From positions 62,001 through 126,000 of the forward strand of contig NZ_BMVV01000007.1 in the NCBI RefSeq assembly GCF_014650895.1: a stretch of DNA of 64,000 nt. The letters are read 5' to 3'. Numbering within the stretch: position 1 is the stretch's first letter; each line of letters begins with the position of its first letter. Below the pieces are notes generated by a model. It was not told the origin of the DNA, did not search any database, and was given only the letters and a program-made list of their open reading frames with translations. Below are positions 32,138 through 40,635 of this stretch, piece after piece. Source of the DNA: Streptomyces omiyaensis (GTDB lineage: Bacteria; Actinomycetota; Actinomycetes; Streptomycetales; Streptomycetaceae). Position numbers and translations under genes: made by a program.

Positions 32138-35100
32138 GGCTGCACCGGCTGGAGATCACCGCCTTCGGTCCCTTCGGAACCACTCAGACCGTCGACTTCG
32201 ACGCCTTGTCCACCGCCGGGCTCTTCCTCCTCCACGGTCCCACCGGCGCCGGCAAGACCTCCGTCCTCGACGCCGTCTGCTTCGCCCTGTACGGAAGCGT
32301 GCCCGGCGCCCGTCAGGCGCCCGGAACCACACTCCGCAGCGACCACGCGCCCGCCGGAACCCTCACCGAGGTCCTGCTCGACCTCACCGTCGGCGGCCGC
32401 CGCCTGGAGATCAGGCGCAGCCCCGCGCAGCCGCGGCCCAAGAAGCGCGGCGGAGGTTTCACCACCGAGAAGGCGCAGAGCACCCTGCGCGAGTACGACC
32501 CCGCCACGCGCGCGTGGACCGGTCTCAGCAAGTCCCACCAGGAGATCGGCGAGGAGATCACCCAGCTCCTCGGCATGAGCCGGGACCAGTTCTGCCAGGT
32601 CGTCCTGCTGCCACAGGGCGACTTCGCCCGCTTCCTGCGCGCCGACGCCGAGGCACGCGGCAAGCTCCTCGGCCGCCTCTTCGACACCCGCCGCTTCGCC
32701 GCCGTCGAGGAACGCCTCGCCGAGCTGCGCCGCGTCGCCGCCCACCGCGTCGAGGAGGGTGACACCCGCCTTCTCGCCCTCGCCCACCGCATGGCCCAGG
32801 CCGCCGGAGGCCTGCCCGCCGCCGACGCCCCCGTCGACGGGCGGCCCGGCGAGCCCGGCCTCGCCGACTCGGTCCTCGCCTGGGGGGCCGTGGCCCGCAC
32901 CGAGGCCCGCGAGGCCGCCGACATCGCCGCCGTACGCTTCACCTCGGCCGAACACGCCGAGGCGCACGCCCGCGCGGCCGCCGCGCACGCCCGGGAGCTC
33001 GCCGCCCGCCAGACCCGTCACGCCGACGCGCTGCGCCGCCGCGAGGCGCTGACCGCCCGGATCCCCGAGCGGGACGGCGACCGGCACGCCCTCGACCTCG
33101 CGCTCAAGGCCGAACGGGTCGCCCCCGCCCTCGCCCTGCGCCACGACGCCGAACGCGAGCACGCCGGGGCGCTGGCCGTCCGGGGATCGGCCCGTTCCCT
33201 GCTCCCTCCCGACCTCGCCGAGGCTCCGGCCGAGCAGCTCTCCACCCTGGAGAACCGGCTCCGCGAGGAACTCGGCGGCCTCGCCGCCGCCCGCCGCGCC
33301 GAGGGCCGTGCCGCCGCGCTCGCCGAGGAGAGGACCCTCCTCGAACGGGAGGCCCGCGCCGACGAGGACGCCCTCCAGGAGGCCACCGACTGGCTCGCCG
33401 ACTGGGAACCCCGGCGCGCCGCGCTCCAGCAGCGCGTCGACGCCGCGCACGAGGCGGCGGCCCGAGCCGAACACCTCGCCGGCCGGCTCGACCCCCTGCG
33501 CCTCCGGCTCGCCGCCGCCCGGCGCCGCGACGACCTCGCCACGGCCCTGAACCGGGCCGAGGAGCGGTACGCGACCGCCCGCGAGCACCGCAACACGGCA
33601 CACGAAACCTGGCTCGACCTCAAGTCCCGCCGACTGCGCGGCATCGCCGCCGAACTCGCCGCCACCCTCACCGACGGCCACCCCTGCCAGGTCTGCGGCT
33701 CCACCAGCCACCCTGCGCCGACGCCCACCACCGCCGACCACGTCGACCGGGCCGCCGAAGAGGCCGCCTACGCCCGCTACACCCAGGCCGACGAGACCGG
33801 CCGCGCCGCCGAACGCGACCTCGCCGCCACCCGCGAGGCCCTCGCCGGGGCTCGCGAGGAGGTCAGGACCCTCGCCTCCCCGGGACAGGCGGACCCCCAG
33901 CCCACCGTCGGCGAACTCGCCGCCGAGGCCGAGGAGCTGACCGCCCGCCACGCGGAGGCGCACGCCCTCGCCGCCCGGACGCACGCGGCGCGCGAAGCGC
34001 TGGCGCACGCCGAACGCGAACACGAGAAGAGGGCAACTGCCCAACGCGAGGCGGAACGCCGCGTCGCCGCCCGGACCTCGCGACGCGAGAGCCTCGACCG
34101 GCAGCGGGCCGAGCTCGCCGAGGAACTGGACCGGGGCCGGGGCGCGTTCTCCAGTGTGGCCGAGCACGCCGACCGCCTGGAACGGCGCATCGCCCTCGTG
34201 GTCGACGCGGCCGGAGCCGTACGCGCGGAGGAGCTCGCCGCCGACCGCCTCAAGAAGGCAGATGCCCAACTCGCCGACGCCTCCTACCGGGCCGGGTTCA
34301 CCACCCCCACGGAGGCCGCCGCCGCCCTCCTCGACGAACGGAGCCGCCGCGCGCGCCAGCAGCGCCTGGACGTGTGGCAGGCCGAGTCCGCCGCCGTCGC
34401 CGACCGGCTCGCCGAACCCGGCACCGAGGAGGCCGCCGCGCTCCCGCCCGCCGACCCCACCGCCGCCGAGGCCGCGCACACCGCCGCCGAGCGGGCCCTG
34501 CGGGCCGCCGGCGCCGGACTCGCCGCCGCCCGCGAGCGCGTCACCGGCCTCGCCGAACTCGCCCGCCGGGCCGAGACCGAGGTACGGCGCCTGGGCCCGC
34601 TGCGTGCCGAACACGACCGGGTGGCACGGCTCGCCGGCCTCACCGCCGGGACCTCCGCCGAGAACGAGCGCCGCATGCGCCTGGAGGCGTACGTCCTCGC
34701 CGCCCGGCTCGAACAGGTCGCCGCGGCCGCCTCGGCGCGCCTCCAGCGCATGTCCTCCGGCCGCTACACGCTCGTGCACTCGGACGCGCGCGCGGGCGCG
34801 CGCCGCAGCGGCCTCGGACTCCACGTCGTCGACGCCTGGACCGGCAACGAGCGCGACACCGCCACGCTCTCCGGGGGCGAGACGTTCTTCGCCTCCCTCG
34901 CCCTCGCGCTCGGCCTCGCCGACGTCGTCACCGACGAGGCAGGCGGCGTCCGTCTCGACACCCTCTTCATCGACGAGGGCTTCGGCAGCCTCGACGACCA
35001 GACCCTCGACGAGGTCCTCGACGTCCTGGACTCGCTGCGCGAACGCGACCGCAGCGTGGGCATCGTCAGCCACGTGGCCGACCTGCGCCGCCGGATCCCG

Positions 35101-35178
35101 GCCCAGCTGGAGGTCGCCAAGTCCCGCCACGGCTCGTCCGTCCGCCTGCACCCGGCCGGGGACGGACTCAGCGGCTGA
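32134..35178 (+). CDS. sbcC: Exonuclease SbcCD ATPase subunit
   Basis: Rad50-type SMC-like ATPase of 1014 residues that opens and positions DNA for SbcD. Walker A is LLHGPTGAGKTSVLDAV (about residue 32), the Zn-hook CxxC is at residues 518 and 521 (PCQVCGST) in the middle of the chain, the ABC signature LSGGETFFASLALALG is at about 911, and Walker B plus D-loop TLFIDEGFGSLDDQTLDEVL is near 948. Between them are two long Ala/Glu/Arg coiled-coil arms. All key residues are intact. It overlaps the convergent Lrp gene by 11 bases at the 3' end. Confidence 0.95.
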   Translation: MRLHRLEITAFGPFGTTQTVDFDALSTAGLFLLHGPTGAGKTSVLDAVCFALYGSVPGARQAPGTTLRSDHAPAGTLTEVLLDLTVGGRRLEIRRSPAQPRPKKRGGGFTTEKAQSTLREYDPATRAWTGLSKSHQEIGEEITQLLGMSRDQFCQVVLLPQGDFARFLRADAEARGKLLGRLFDTRRFAAVEERLAELRRVAAHRVEEGDTRLLALAHRMAQAAGGLPAADAPVDGRPGEPGLADSVLAWGAVARTEAREAADIAAVRFTSAEHAEAHARAAAAHARELAARQTRHADALRRREALTARIPERDGDRHALDLALKAERVAPALALRHDAEREHAGALAVRGSARSLLPPDLAEAPAEQLSTLENRLREELGGLAAARRAEGRAAALAEERTLLEREARADEDALQEATDWLADWEPRRAALQQRVDAAHEAAARAEHLAGRLDPLRLRLAAARRRDDLATALNRAEERYATAREHRNTAHETWLDLKSRRLRGIAAELAATLTDGHPCQVCGSTSHPAPTPTTADHVDRAAEEAAYARYTQADETGRAAERDLAATREALAGAREEVRTLASPGQADPQPTVGELAAEAEELTARHAEAHALAARTHAAREALAHAEREHEKRATAQREAERRVAARTSRRESLDRQRAELAEELDRGRGAFSSVAEHADRLERRIALVVDAAGAVRAEELAADRLKKADAQLADASYRAGFTTPTEAAAALLDERSRRARQQRLDVWQAESAAVADRLAEPGTEEAAALPPADPTAAEAAHTAAERALRAAGAGLAAARERVTGLAELARRAETEVRRLGPLRAEHDRVARLAGLTAGTSAENERRMRLEAYVLAARLEQVAAAASARLQRMSSGRYTLVHSDARAGARRSGLGLHVVDAWTGNERDTATLSGGETFFASLALALGLADVVTDEAGGVRLDTLFIDEGFGSLDDQTLDEVLDVLDSLRERDRSVGIVSHVADLRRRIPAQLEVAKSRHGSSVRLHPAGDGLSG

Positions 35179-35614
35179 CGGAACGGCGGGGGAGCGGTGA
35201 CGAGTAGACGACGCTGGTCGTCACCGAACCGAGCGTGCCGATCTTCCCGGAGATCTCCTCCAGGTGCCGCATGGAACGGGCGGCGACCTTGATCACGAAG
35301 CAGTCGTCGCCGGTGACGTGGTGCGCCTCCAGCACCTCGGGGGTGACGGCGACCAGGTCGTGGAAGGGCTTGTAGTTGCCGGTGGGGTAGCGGAGCCGTA
35401 CGAACGCGAGGATCGGCAGCCCGAGGCGTTCGTGGTCCACCACGGCGGTGTACCCGGTGATCACCCCGGCCTCCTCCAGGCGGCGCACCCGCTCCGTCAC
35501 GGCCGACGGCGACATGGAGACGGCGCGGGCGAGCTCGGCGTAGCTGGCCCGGCCCTGGGCCTGGAGTGCGTCGAGGATCCGCCAGTCGGTGGCGTCCGGG
35601 GCGTAGTCGTTCAT
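35168..35614 (-). CDS. Lrp/AsnC family regulator
   Basis: A 148-residue feast/famine regulator. The HTH is ASYAELARAVSMSPSAVTER (about residues 25-45), followed by RRLEEAGVITGYTAVVDHER, and the ligand-binding RAM domain ends with HVTGDDCFVIKVAARSMRHL. The start is ATG 35614; an upstream TTG is in frame but unlikely. It is preceded by a DUF885 protein gene on the same strand, with a terminator between them, so it is probably independently transcribed. The amino-acid ligand and targets are unknown. Its last codons overlap the end of sbcC on the other strand. Confidence 0.92.
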   Translation of the reverse strand: MNDYAPDATDWRILDALQAQGRASYAELARAVSMSPSAVTERVRRLEEAGVITGYTAVVDHERLGLPILAFVRLRYPTGNYKPFHDLVAVTPEVLEAHHVTGDDCFVIKVAARSMRHLEEISGKIGTLGSVTTSVVYSSPLPRRSVSR

Positions 35615-35630
35615 GGACCGAGCCAACAGG

Positions 35631-35668
35631 GGTTTCCCCGGCGGATCAAGTCGTCCGCCGGGGAAACC
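35631..35668 (-). terminator. 15-bp perfect stem-loop between DUF885 and Lrp genes
   Basis: GGTTTCCCCGGCGGA (35631-35645) pairs with TCCGCCGGGGAAACC (35654-35668) around an 8-base loop. It lies 16 bases after the DUF885 stop and ends 17 bases before the Lrp start, so it both ends one transcript and lies in the promoter area of the next. Confidence 0.8.
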
Positions 35669-35683
35669 TCCCGCCGGGGTCGG

Positions 35684-37393
35684 TCAGAGCCGGGAGATCT
35701 CGTCCACGAGGTCGTCCAGGCCCAGCGGTCCCTGGCTCAGTGCGGCCATGTGCCACGCCTTCGCGTCGAAGGCGTCGCCGTGCGCCGCGCGGGCCCGCTC
35801 GCGGCCGAGCAGCCACGCCCGCTCGCCCAGCTTGTAGCCGATGGCCTGCCCCGGCATGGACAGGTACCGCGTCAGCTCGCTCTCCACGAACGCCGGCGGA
35901 CGGCTGCTGTGCCGCTGGAAGAACTCCTGCGCCAGGTCGGGCGTCCACCGCTCACCCGGGTGGAACGGCGAGTCCGCCGGGATCTCCAGGCCCAGGTGCA
36001 TGCCGATGTCCACGATCACCCGGCACGCCCGCATCATCTGCGCGTCCAGGTAGCCGAGCCGGCGCTCCGCGTCCGGAAGGAAGCCGAGCTCGTCCATCAG
36101 CCGCTCCGCGTACAGGGCCCAGCCCTCGGCGTTGGCGCTCACCATGCCGATGGTGGCCTGGTAGCGGGAGAGGCTGTCGGCGACGTGCACCCACTGAGCG
36201 ATCTGCAGGTGATGCCCGGGCACGCCCTCGTGGTACCAGGTCGACACCAGGTCGTACACGGGGAACCGGGTCTGCCCGTCCACCGGGAGCCAGGTGCGGC
36301 CGGGGCGCGAGAAGTCCTCGGAGGGCCCCGTGTAGTACGGGGCGGCGGCGCCGCCCGCCGGCGCGATGTGCGACTCCACCTTCCGGACCCGCTCGGCGAG
36401 CTCGAAGTGGGTCCCGTCGAGCGCGTCGATCGCCTCGTCCATGAGCTGCTGCAGCCATGCGCGGACCTCGTCGACGCCCTCGATGTGCGTACCGTGCTCG
36501 TCGAGGTGCGCGAGCGCCTCCCACGGGTCCGAGCCGGGCAGGATCCGGTCGGCCTCGGTGTGCATCTCCTCGCGCAGCCGGTGGTACTCGGACCAGCCGT
36601 AGGCGTACGCCTGGTCGAGGTCCAGGTCGGTGCCGTTGAAGTAGCGGCTCCAGCGCCGGTACCGCTCGCGGCCCACGGTGTCCGGTGCGTCGGCGACGGC
36701 GGGGGCGTACGTCTCGCGCATCCAGTCCCGCAGGGCCGCGACGGCGTCGCTCGCCCCGGCGGCCGCCGCGGCGAGCTCGGCGCGCAGCTCCTCCGGGAGT
36801 GTGTCGGGGCGGGCCGCGGCGTACTCCTCGAACCAGCCCGGCGCGCCGTCGGCGCCCGCCCAGTCGGTCAGCTGACCGACGAAGGTGGCGGTGGCCCGCG
36901 GCCCGCCGAACAGCTTCCGCTCCAGACCGAGCGCGAGCGAGGCCCGATACCCCTCCAGCGCGGCCGGAACGGCCCGCAGCCGCTGGGCCACGGCCGCCCA
37001 GTCGTCCTCGGTCTCGGTGGGCATCACGGTGAAGACGATCCGGACGCTGTGCACCGGCGAGCGCATGTTGCTGACCGCGCACAGGCCCTCGTCGGCGTCG
37101 TGCACGGCCAGCTCGGCGGTGAGCCGCTCCCGGAGCAGGCGGGCACAGCGCCGCTCGGCGTCGCTGTCCGCGCCCGGGGTCCGCTCCGCCTCGTCGAGCA
37201 GGGCGAGGGTACGGCGGGCGAGCTCGGCCACGGCTTCCTGGCCTTCGGGGGAGAAGTCCGGAAGCCGTCCGGCGCTCTCCCGGACTCCCAGATGGGTGCC
37301 GGTGATCGGGTCGAGGGCGATGAAGTCGTCGACGAAGGCGTCGGCGACCTGACGGGGCAGATTGCTGCGGGAACTCTCTGGCATGTGACTCAT
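35684..37393 (-). CDS. DUF885 family metallopeptidase-like protein
   Basis: A 569-residue, mostly helical protein of the DUF885 family, which has a zincin-like active site. The metal motif is YHEGVPGHHLQIAQ (about residues 380-395), an HExxxGHH variant of HExxH, and the downstream glutamate is probably in ANAEGWALYAERLMDELGF. The N-terminal DDFIALDPITGTHLGVRE is also characteristic. It is related to carboxypeptidase-like enzymes; the real substrate is unknown. No signal peptide is seen, so it is cytosolic. It is followed by a strong terminator. Confidence 0.88.
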   Translation of the reverse strand: MSHMPESSRSNLPRQVADAFVDDFIALDPITGTHLGVRESAGRLPDFSPEGQEAVAELARRTLALLDEAERTPGADSDAERRCARLLRERLTAELAVHDADEGLCAVSNMRSPVHSVRIVFTVMPTETEDDWAAVAQRLRAVPAALEGYRASLALGLERKLFGGPRATATFVGQLTDWAGADGAPGWFEEYAAARPDTLPEELRAELAAAAAGASDAVAALRDWMRETYAPAVADAPDTVGRERYRRWSRYFNGTDLDLDQAYAYGWSEYHRLREEMHTEADRILPGSDPWEALAHLDEHGTHIEGVDEVRAWLQQLMDEAIDALDGTHFELAERVRKVESHIAPAGGAAAPYYTGPSEDFSRPGRTWLPVDGQTRFPVYDLVSTWYHEGVPGHHLQIAQWVHVADSLSRYQATIGMVSANAEGWALYAERLMDELGFLPDAERRLGYLDAQMMRACRVIVDIGMHLGLEIPADSPFHPGERWTPDLAQEFFQRHSSRPPAFVESELTRYLSMPGQAIGYKLGERAWLLGRERARAAHGDAFDAKAWHMAALSQGPLGLDDLVDEISRL

Positions 37394-37433
37394 CCTGGTG
37401 CCTCCGCCGGTCTCCCGTCACCCTCGACCGGGC

Positions 37434-37931
37434 TCATACGGCTGACAAGGACGCTCCCGCGCCGGGCGGCATCAAGGGGCCGCAGTCCCACTGCTGGAAG
37501 ATCAGTCTCGTCTCGACCCGCGCCACCTCGCGCTGCGAGGTGAACTCGTCCAGGACGAGTCGCTGCAGGTCGGACGGGTCGGACACGGCGACGTGCACGA
37601 GGTAGTCGTCGGGACCCGTGAGGTGGAACAGGGCCCGAGACTCGGGCAGGGCACGGATCCGGTCGACGAACGGACCGATCAGTTCCCGCCGGTGGGGCCG
37701 GACCTGCACGAGCAGCAGTGCCTCCAGGCCGCGGCCGAGTTTGGCCGGATCCAGTCGCAACTGGTGCCCGAGCACGACACCGGTACGGCGGAGCCGGGCC
37801 ACCCGGTCGAGGCAGGTGGAGGGGGCGACGCCGACTTCGGCGGCGAGCTCCCGGTAGGTGGTCCGGGCGTCGTTCTGCAGGAGGCGGAGAATGTGCAGAT
37901 CGACCGTGTCCAGTACGACAGATTCGGCCAT
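37434..37931 (-). CDS. Lrp/AsnC family regulator, divergent to the gamma-lyase gene
   Basis: A 165-residue Lrp-type regulator: HTH at about residues 12-50 (LHILRLLQNDARTTYRELAA, VGVAPSTCLDRVARLRRTG) and a RAM effector domain with HLTGPDDYLVHVAVSD. A C-terminal extension of about 20 residues (QQWDCGPLMPPGAGASLSAV) follows the domain. TACGTT on the reverse strand (37943-37938) ends 6 bases before ATG 37931, so the mRNA is probably leaderless. The divergent position to a methionine gamma-lyase-like gene, 59 bases apart, is typical of an Lrp protein that senses the amino acid its neighbour degrades. Confidence 0.92.
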   Translation of the reverse strand: MAESVVLDTVDLHILRLLQNDARTTYRELAAEVGVAPSTCLDRVARLRRTGVVLGHQLRLDPAKLGRGLEALLLVQVRPHRRELIGPFVDRIRALPESRALFHLTGPDDYLVHVAVSDPSDLQRLVLDEFTSQREVARVETRLIFQQWDCGPLMPPGAGASLSAV

Positions 37932-37937
37932 CGGCCG

Positions 37938-37984
37938 AACGTAGCACGGATGTATGCCGCTACTTCCCGGTATCCGTTCACAGT
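37938..37984. promoter_or_regulatory. Divergent promoter with nested inverted repeats (Lrp / gamma-lyase)
   Basis: The 59-base gap holds the reverse -10 TACGTT (37943-37938) and the forward -10-like CACAGT (37979-37984). Symmetric pairs are GTAGC/GCTAC (37941-37945 and 37959-37963) and ACGGAT/ATCCGT (37946-37951 and 37972-37977). The latter are 26 bp apart, a spacing that suits an Lrp octamer. Binding is inferred. Confidence 0.55.
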
Positions 37985-37990
37985 GCGGCC

Positions 37991-39199
37991 ATGGACGCCA
38001 TGGATCACGCCCCTTCGGTCACCCCGAGGGCGCTCGCCACCGAAGCCGTGCACGCCGGCCGGGAAGACCTCGCCGCGCTCGGGGTGCACGCCCCTCCGCT
38101 CGACCTGTCCACCACCTACCCGTCGTACGACGCCCGCGCCGAGGCCGCCCGCATCGACGAGTTCGCCGCCACCGGCGCGCGCCTCGAAGGCCCGCCCGTC
38201 TACGCCCGCCTCGACAACCCGACCGTCGCCCGCTTCGAGGAGGCCCTGGCGAGGCTGGAGGGCACGGAGGCCGCCGTGGCCTTCGCGAGCGGCATGGCCG
38301 CCCTGACCGCGGTCCTGCTGGCCCGCGCCGCCCAGGGCCTGCGTCACGTCGTCGCGGTCCGGCCGCTCTATGGCTGCAGCGACCACCTGCTGGACGCCGA
38401 GCTGCTCGGCACCGAGGTGACCTGGACCGACCCGGCGGGCGTCGCCGACGCCATCCGCCCGGACACCGGCCTCGTCATGGTCGAGTCCCCGGCCAATCCG
38501 ACCCTGGCCGAGGTCGACATCCGCGCCGTCGCCCACTCCTGCGGCACGGTCCCGCTCCTCGTCGACAACACCTTCGCCACTCCGGTCCTCCAGCGCCCCG
38601 CCGGTCTCGGCGCGCGCATCGTGCTGCACAGCGCCACCAAGTACCTGGGCGGGCACGGCGACGTCATGGGCGGCGTCGTCGCCTGCGACGAGGAGTTCGC
38701 CCGCGAGCTGCGCCGGGTGCGCTTCGCCACGGGCGGCGTGCTCCATCCTCTCGCCGGCTACCTGCTGCTGCGTGGGTTGTCCACGCTGCCGGTGCGCGTC
38801 CGGGCGGCTTCGGCCACGGCTGCGGAGCTCGTGCGCCGCCTCGCCGCCGACGCGCGGATCGAGCGTGTCCACTACCCGGCGATCGGCGGCGCCATGGTCG
38901 CCTTCGAGGTGCACGGCGACCCGCACGAGGTGATCGCCGGCGTCAGGCTGATCACCCCGGCGGTGAGCCTGGGCAGTGTCGACACTTTGATCCAGCACCC
39001 GGCGTCCATCAGTCACCGCATCGTGCGCGAGGGCGACCGATGGGCTGCGGGCGTCAGCGACCGGCTGCTGCGGATGTCGGTGGGCCTGGAGGACGTCGAA
39101 GACCTGTGGCGCGACCTGACCCAGGCGCTCAGCGCTCGCTCTGCCGAGCCTGCTGGGGTCGCTCGCTCCGTCGCGGTGCCGAGTCCAGCCGAGCGGTGA
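37991..39199 (+). CDS. PLP-dependent trans-sulfuration enzyme (methionine gamma-lyase-like)
   Basis: Cys/Met metabolism PLP enzyme of 402 residues. The internal aldimine Lys is in HSATKYLGGHGDVMGG, the cofactor Tyr/Arg site is PPVYARLDNPTVARFEE, and RPLYGCSDHLL has the Cys at the position typical of methionine gamma-lyases rather than cystathionine enzymes. SLGSVDTLIQHPASISH closes the active site. Compared with the standard family it lacks about 16 residues between VHYPA and GGAMVAFEV, the region that usually carries the YPGL...ARQQM helix. CACAGT ends 6 bases before ATG 37991. The last 22 residues run antisense to the end of the convergent ACT-GNAT gene (71-base overlap) and may not be ancestral. 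Confidence 0.88.
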   Translation: MDAMDHAPSVTPRALATEAVHAGREDLAALGVHAPPLDLSTTYPSYDARAEAARIDEFAATGARLEGPPVYARLDNPTVARFEEALARLEGTEAAVAFASGMAALTAVLLARAAQGLRHVVAVRPLYGCSDHLLDAELLGTEVTWTDPAGVADAIRPDTGLVMVESPANPTLAEVDIRAVAHSCGTVPLLVDNTFATPVLQRPAGLGARIVLHSATKYLGGHGDVMGGVVACDEEFARELRRVRFATGGVLHPLAGYLLLRGLSTLPVRVRAASATAAELVRRLAADARIERVHYPAIGGAMVAFEVHGDPHEVIAGVRLITPAVSLGSVDTLIQHPASISHRIVREGDRWAAGVSDRLLRMSVGLEDVEDLWRDLTQALSARSAEPAGVARSVAVPSPAER

Positions 39200-40547
39200 T
39201 CACCAGCGTCCCCTCTTCGATCTGGTAGTCGAGGGGGAGGTTCAGCGCGCGCATGGCTGCGACCATGCCGGTGTTGGACGCCTGGGTCACGGCGTAGACG
39301 CTGTCGCATCCCGCCTCCTCGGCCATGGCCACGAGCCGGCCGAGGAGTTCGGCGCCGATGCCGCGCCGCTGCCAGTCGTCCTCCACCAGCAGTGCCACCT
39401 CGGTCTCGTCACCGTCCCACAGCAGGTGTCCGAGAGCGACGAGACGTCCGGACGCGGTCTGTACGGCGAGGGTGCGCCCGAACCGCGGGCTCAGCAGGTG
39501 GTCGAGGTAGCGGTCTGCGTCGCCGACCGGCCCGTGGTAGCGAAGGCTGAGGGTGCGTGCGGAGCAGCGGTCGTGCATGGCGCGTGCGGGTACCAGATCC
39601 CGCTGGTCGGCGCGGCGGACGGTGATCTCGTTCCCCTCAGGGAGGGTGAGGACGTCCTGGCTGCGCGGGACCCGGGGGCCCAGCCGTGCATCGAGCTCGA
39701 CGAGTGCGCGGGCGCGGGCGAACTCGGTCGGGGTGAAGGGAAGGTACGGCCGCTCGATGAGCAGCGTGCCGCCGCTGGGGTCGCGCAGCTTCATCACGGT
39801 CTCTTCGAGCACGCCCTCGACGGGTGCCTGTTCGCCGGTCGGACGGCCGGTCAGCGAGACGGCCGGCACGGAGTGCAGCGTGCACCGCCCGAGGAGCTGG
39901 CGGAGAGCGAGGGGCAGTTCGGCGGCGTCGAGCGCGGTCCGGGTGGCGAGACCGAGGACCCGGGTGGGGGTGTCCACGAGGTCGTGGGCATCGGCCCGCT
40001 CGGTCCAGGTGTCCCGCCCGCCGGCGGCTCCGATCTCTCGAGCGAGAGCGCCGGAGGAAAGGGTTGCCGGGGCGCGGAGCAGGAACTCGTCGACCGTTCC
40101 CTCGGTCAGCGGGTGGGTCTGCAGCGTGAGGATGTCGACGTCGAGCAGGGCGAGCACGGTGCACAGTGCGGCCAGGCTGCCCGGAGCGTCGTCGACCGTG
40201 GTCCTCATCCGCCACAGCACGGTCTCGACGACCTCCGGGGCCCGGTCCGACGCGGCGTCCGTGTACCGTTCCGCGGGGTCGCCGGAAGCGTGCGCCGGCG
40301 CGGACGCTCCCTTGGCGGCGGGTGGGGCATGACTGTGCCTTCGCGCCCACCATGTGTGGAAGCCGGCGGTGGCCATCAGAGCGATGGCCGAGAACACCAG
40401 GAGGTAGGGGCCGTCGGGACCCTTGACGATGGTCTTGGCGATCGTGTCGGCCACCACCACGGCGGTGAACAGGGCGGCGAGTTCGATCAGGTCGTGCCGC
40501 CAGTGGTGCGGGCGGCGAGTGCTCTTCGAGGACGTCACATCGGTCAT
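39129..40547 (-). CDS. Membrane-anchored ACT-domain GNAT acetyltransferase
   Basis: A 472-residue protein with three parts: two N-terminal hydrophobic segments (LIELAALFTAVVVADTI and YLLVFSAIALMATAGF, residues about 20-65), a predicted ACT-like amino-acid-binding region (VETVLWRMRTTVDDAPGSLA to about residue 200), and a C-terminal GNAT domain whose acetyl-CoA motif is VEDDWQRRGIGAELLGRL. ACT-GNAT proteins of actinobacteria are protein acetyltransferases switched by amino acids, for example acting on acetyl-CoA synthetase. Here the membrane anchor is unusual. CACAGT ends 6 bases before ATG 40547 (leaderless). It is convergent with a methionine gamma-lyase-like gene. The ligand (Cys, Met or another) and targets are not known. 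Confidence 0.82.
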   Translation of the reverse strand: MTDVTSSKSTRRPHHWRHDLIELAALFTAVVVADTIAKTIVKGPDGPYLLVFSAIALMATAGFHTWWARRHSHAPPAAKGASAPAHASGDPAERYTDAASDRAPEVVETVLWRMRTTVDDAPGSLAALCTVLALLDVDILTLQTHPLTEGTVDEFLLRAPATLSSGALAREIGAAGGRDTWTERADAHDLVDTPTRVLGLATRTALDAAELPLALRQLLGRCTLHSVPAVSLTGRPTGEQAPVEGVLEETVMKLRDPSGGTLLIERPYLPFTPTEFARARALVELDARLGPRVPRSQDVLTLPEGNEITVRRADQRDLVPARAMHDRCSARTLSLRYHGPVGDADRYLDHLLSPRFGRTLAVQTASGRLVALGHLLWDGDETEVALLVEDDWQRRGIGAELLGRLVAMAEEAGCDSVYAVTQASNTGMVAAMRALNLPLDYQIEEGTLVITARLDSAPRRSERPQQARQSER

Positions 40548-40553
40548 GACTTC

Positions 40554-40583
40554 ACTGTGACCGAGAGGTGTTGCGTGATCACG
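40554..40583 (-). promoter_or_regulatory. Promoter of the ACT-GNAT gene with CGTGATCACG palindrome
   Basis: On the reverse strand CACAGT (40559-40554) is placed for a leaderless start at 40547. The 10-bp palindrome CGTGATCACG (40574-40583) lies in the spacer/-35 area and would suit a repressor. Confidence 0.5.
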
Positions 40584-40635
40584 AACGCTTTGTGACTGGC
40601 GGGTTAAGTGGCGATCTGGAGGATTTGCGACTGAT

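Noticed and set aside
28423..35178. Very long open frame (over 2200 codons) leading into sbcC
   Set aside because: Only the part from ATG 32134 is sbcC; the upstream part is an Arg/Pro-rich out-of-frame reading of pucR, yigZ and sbcD, as expected in GC-rich DNA.
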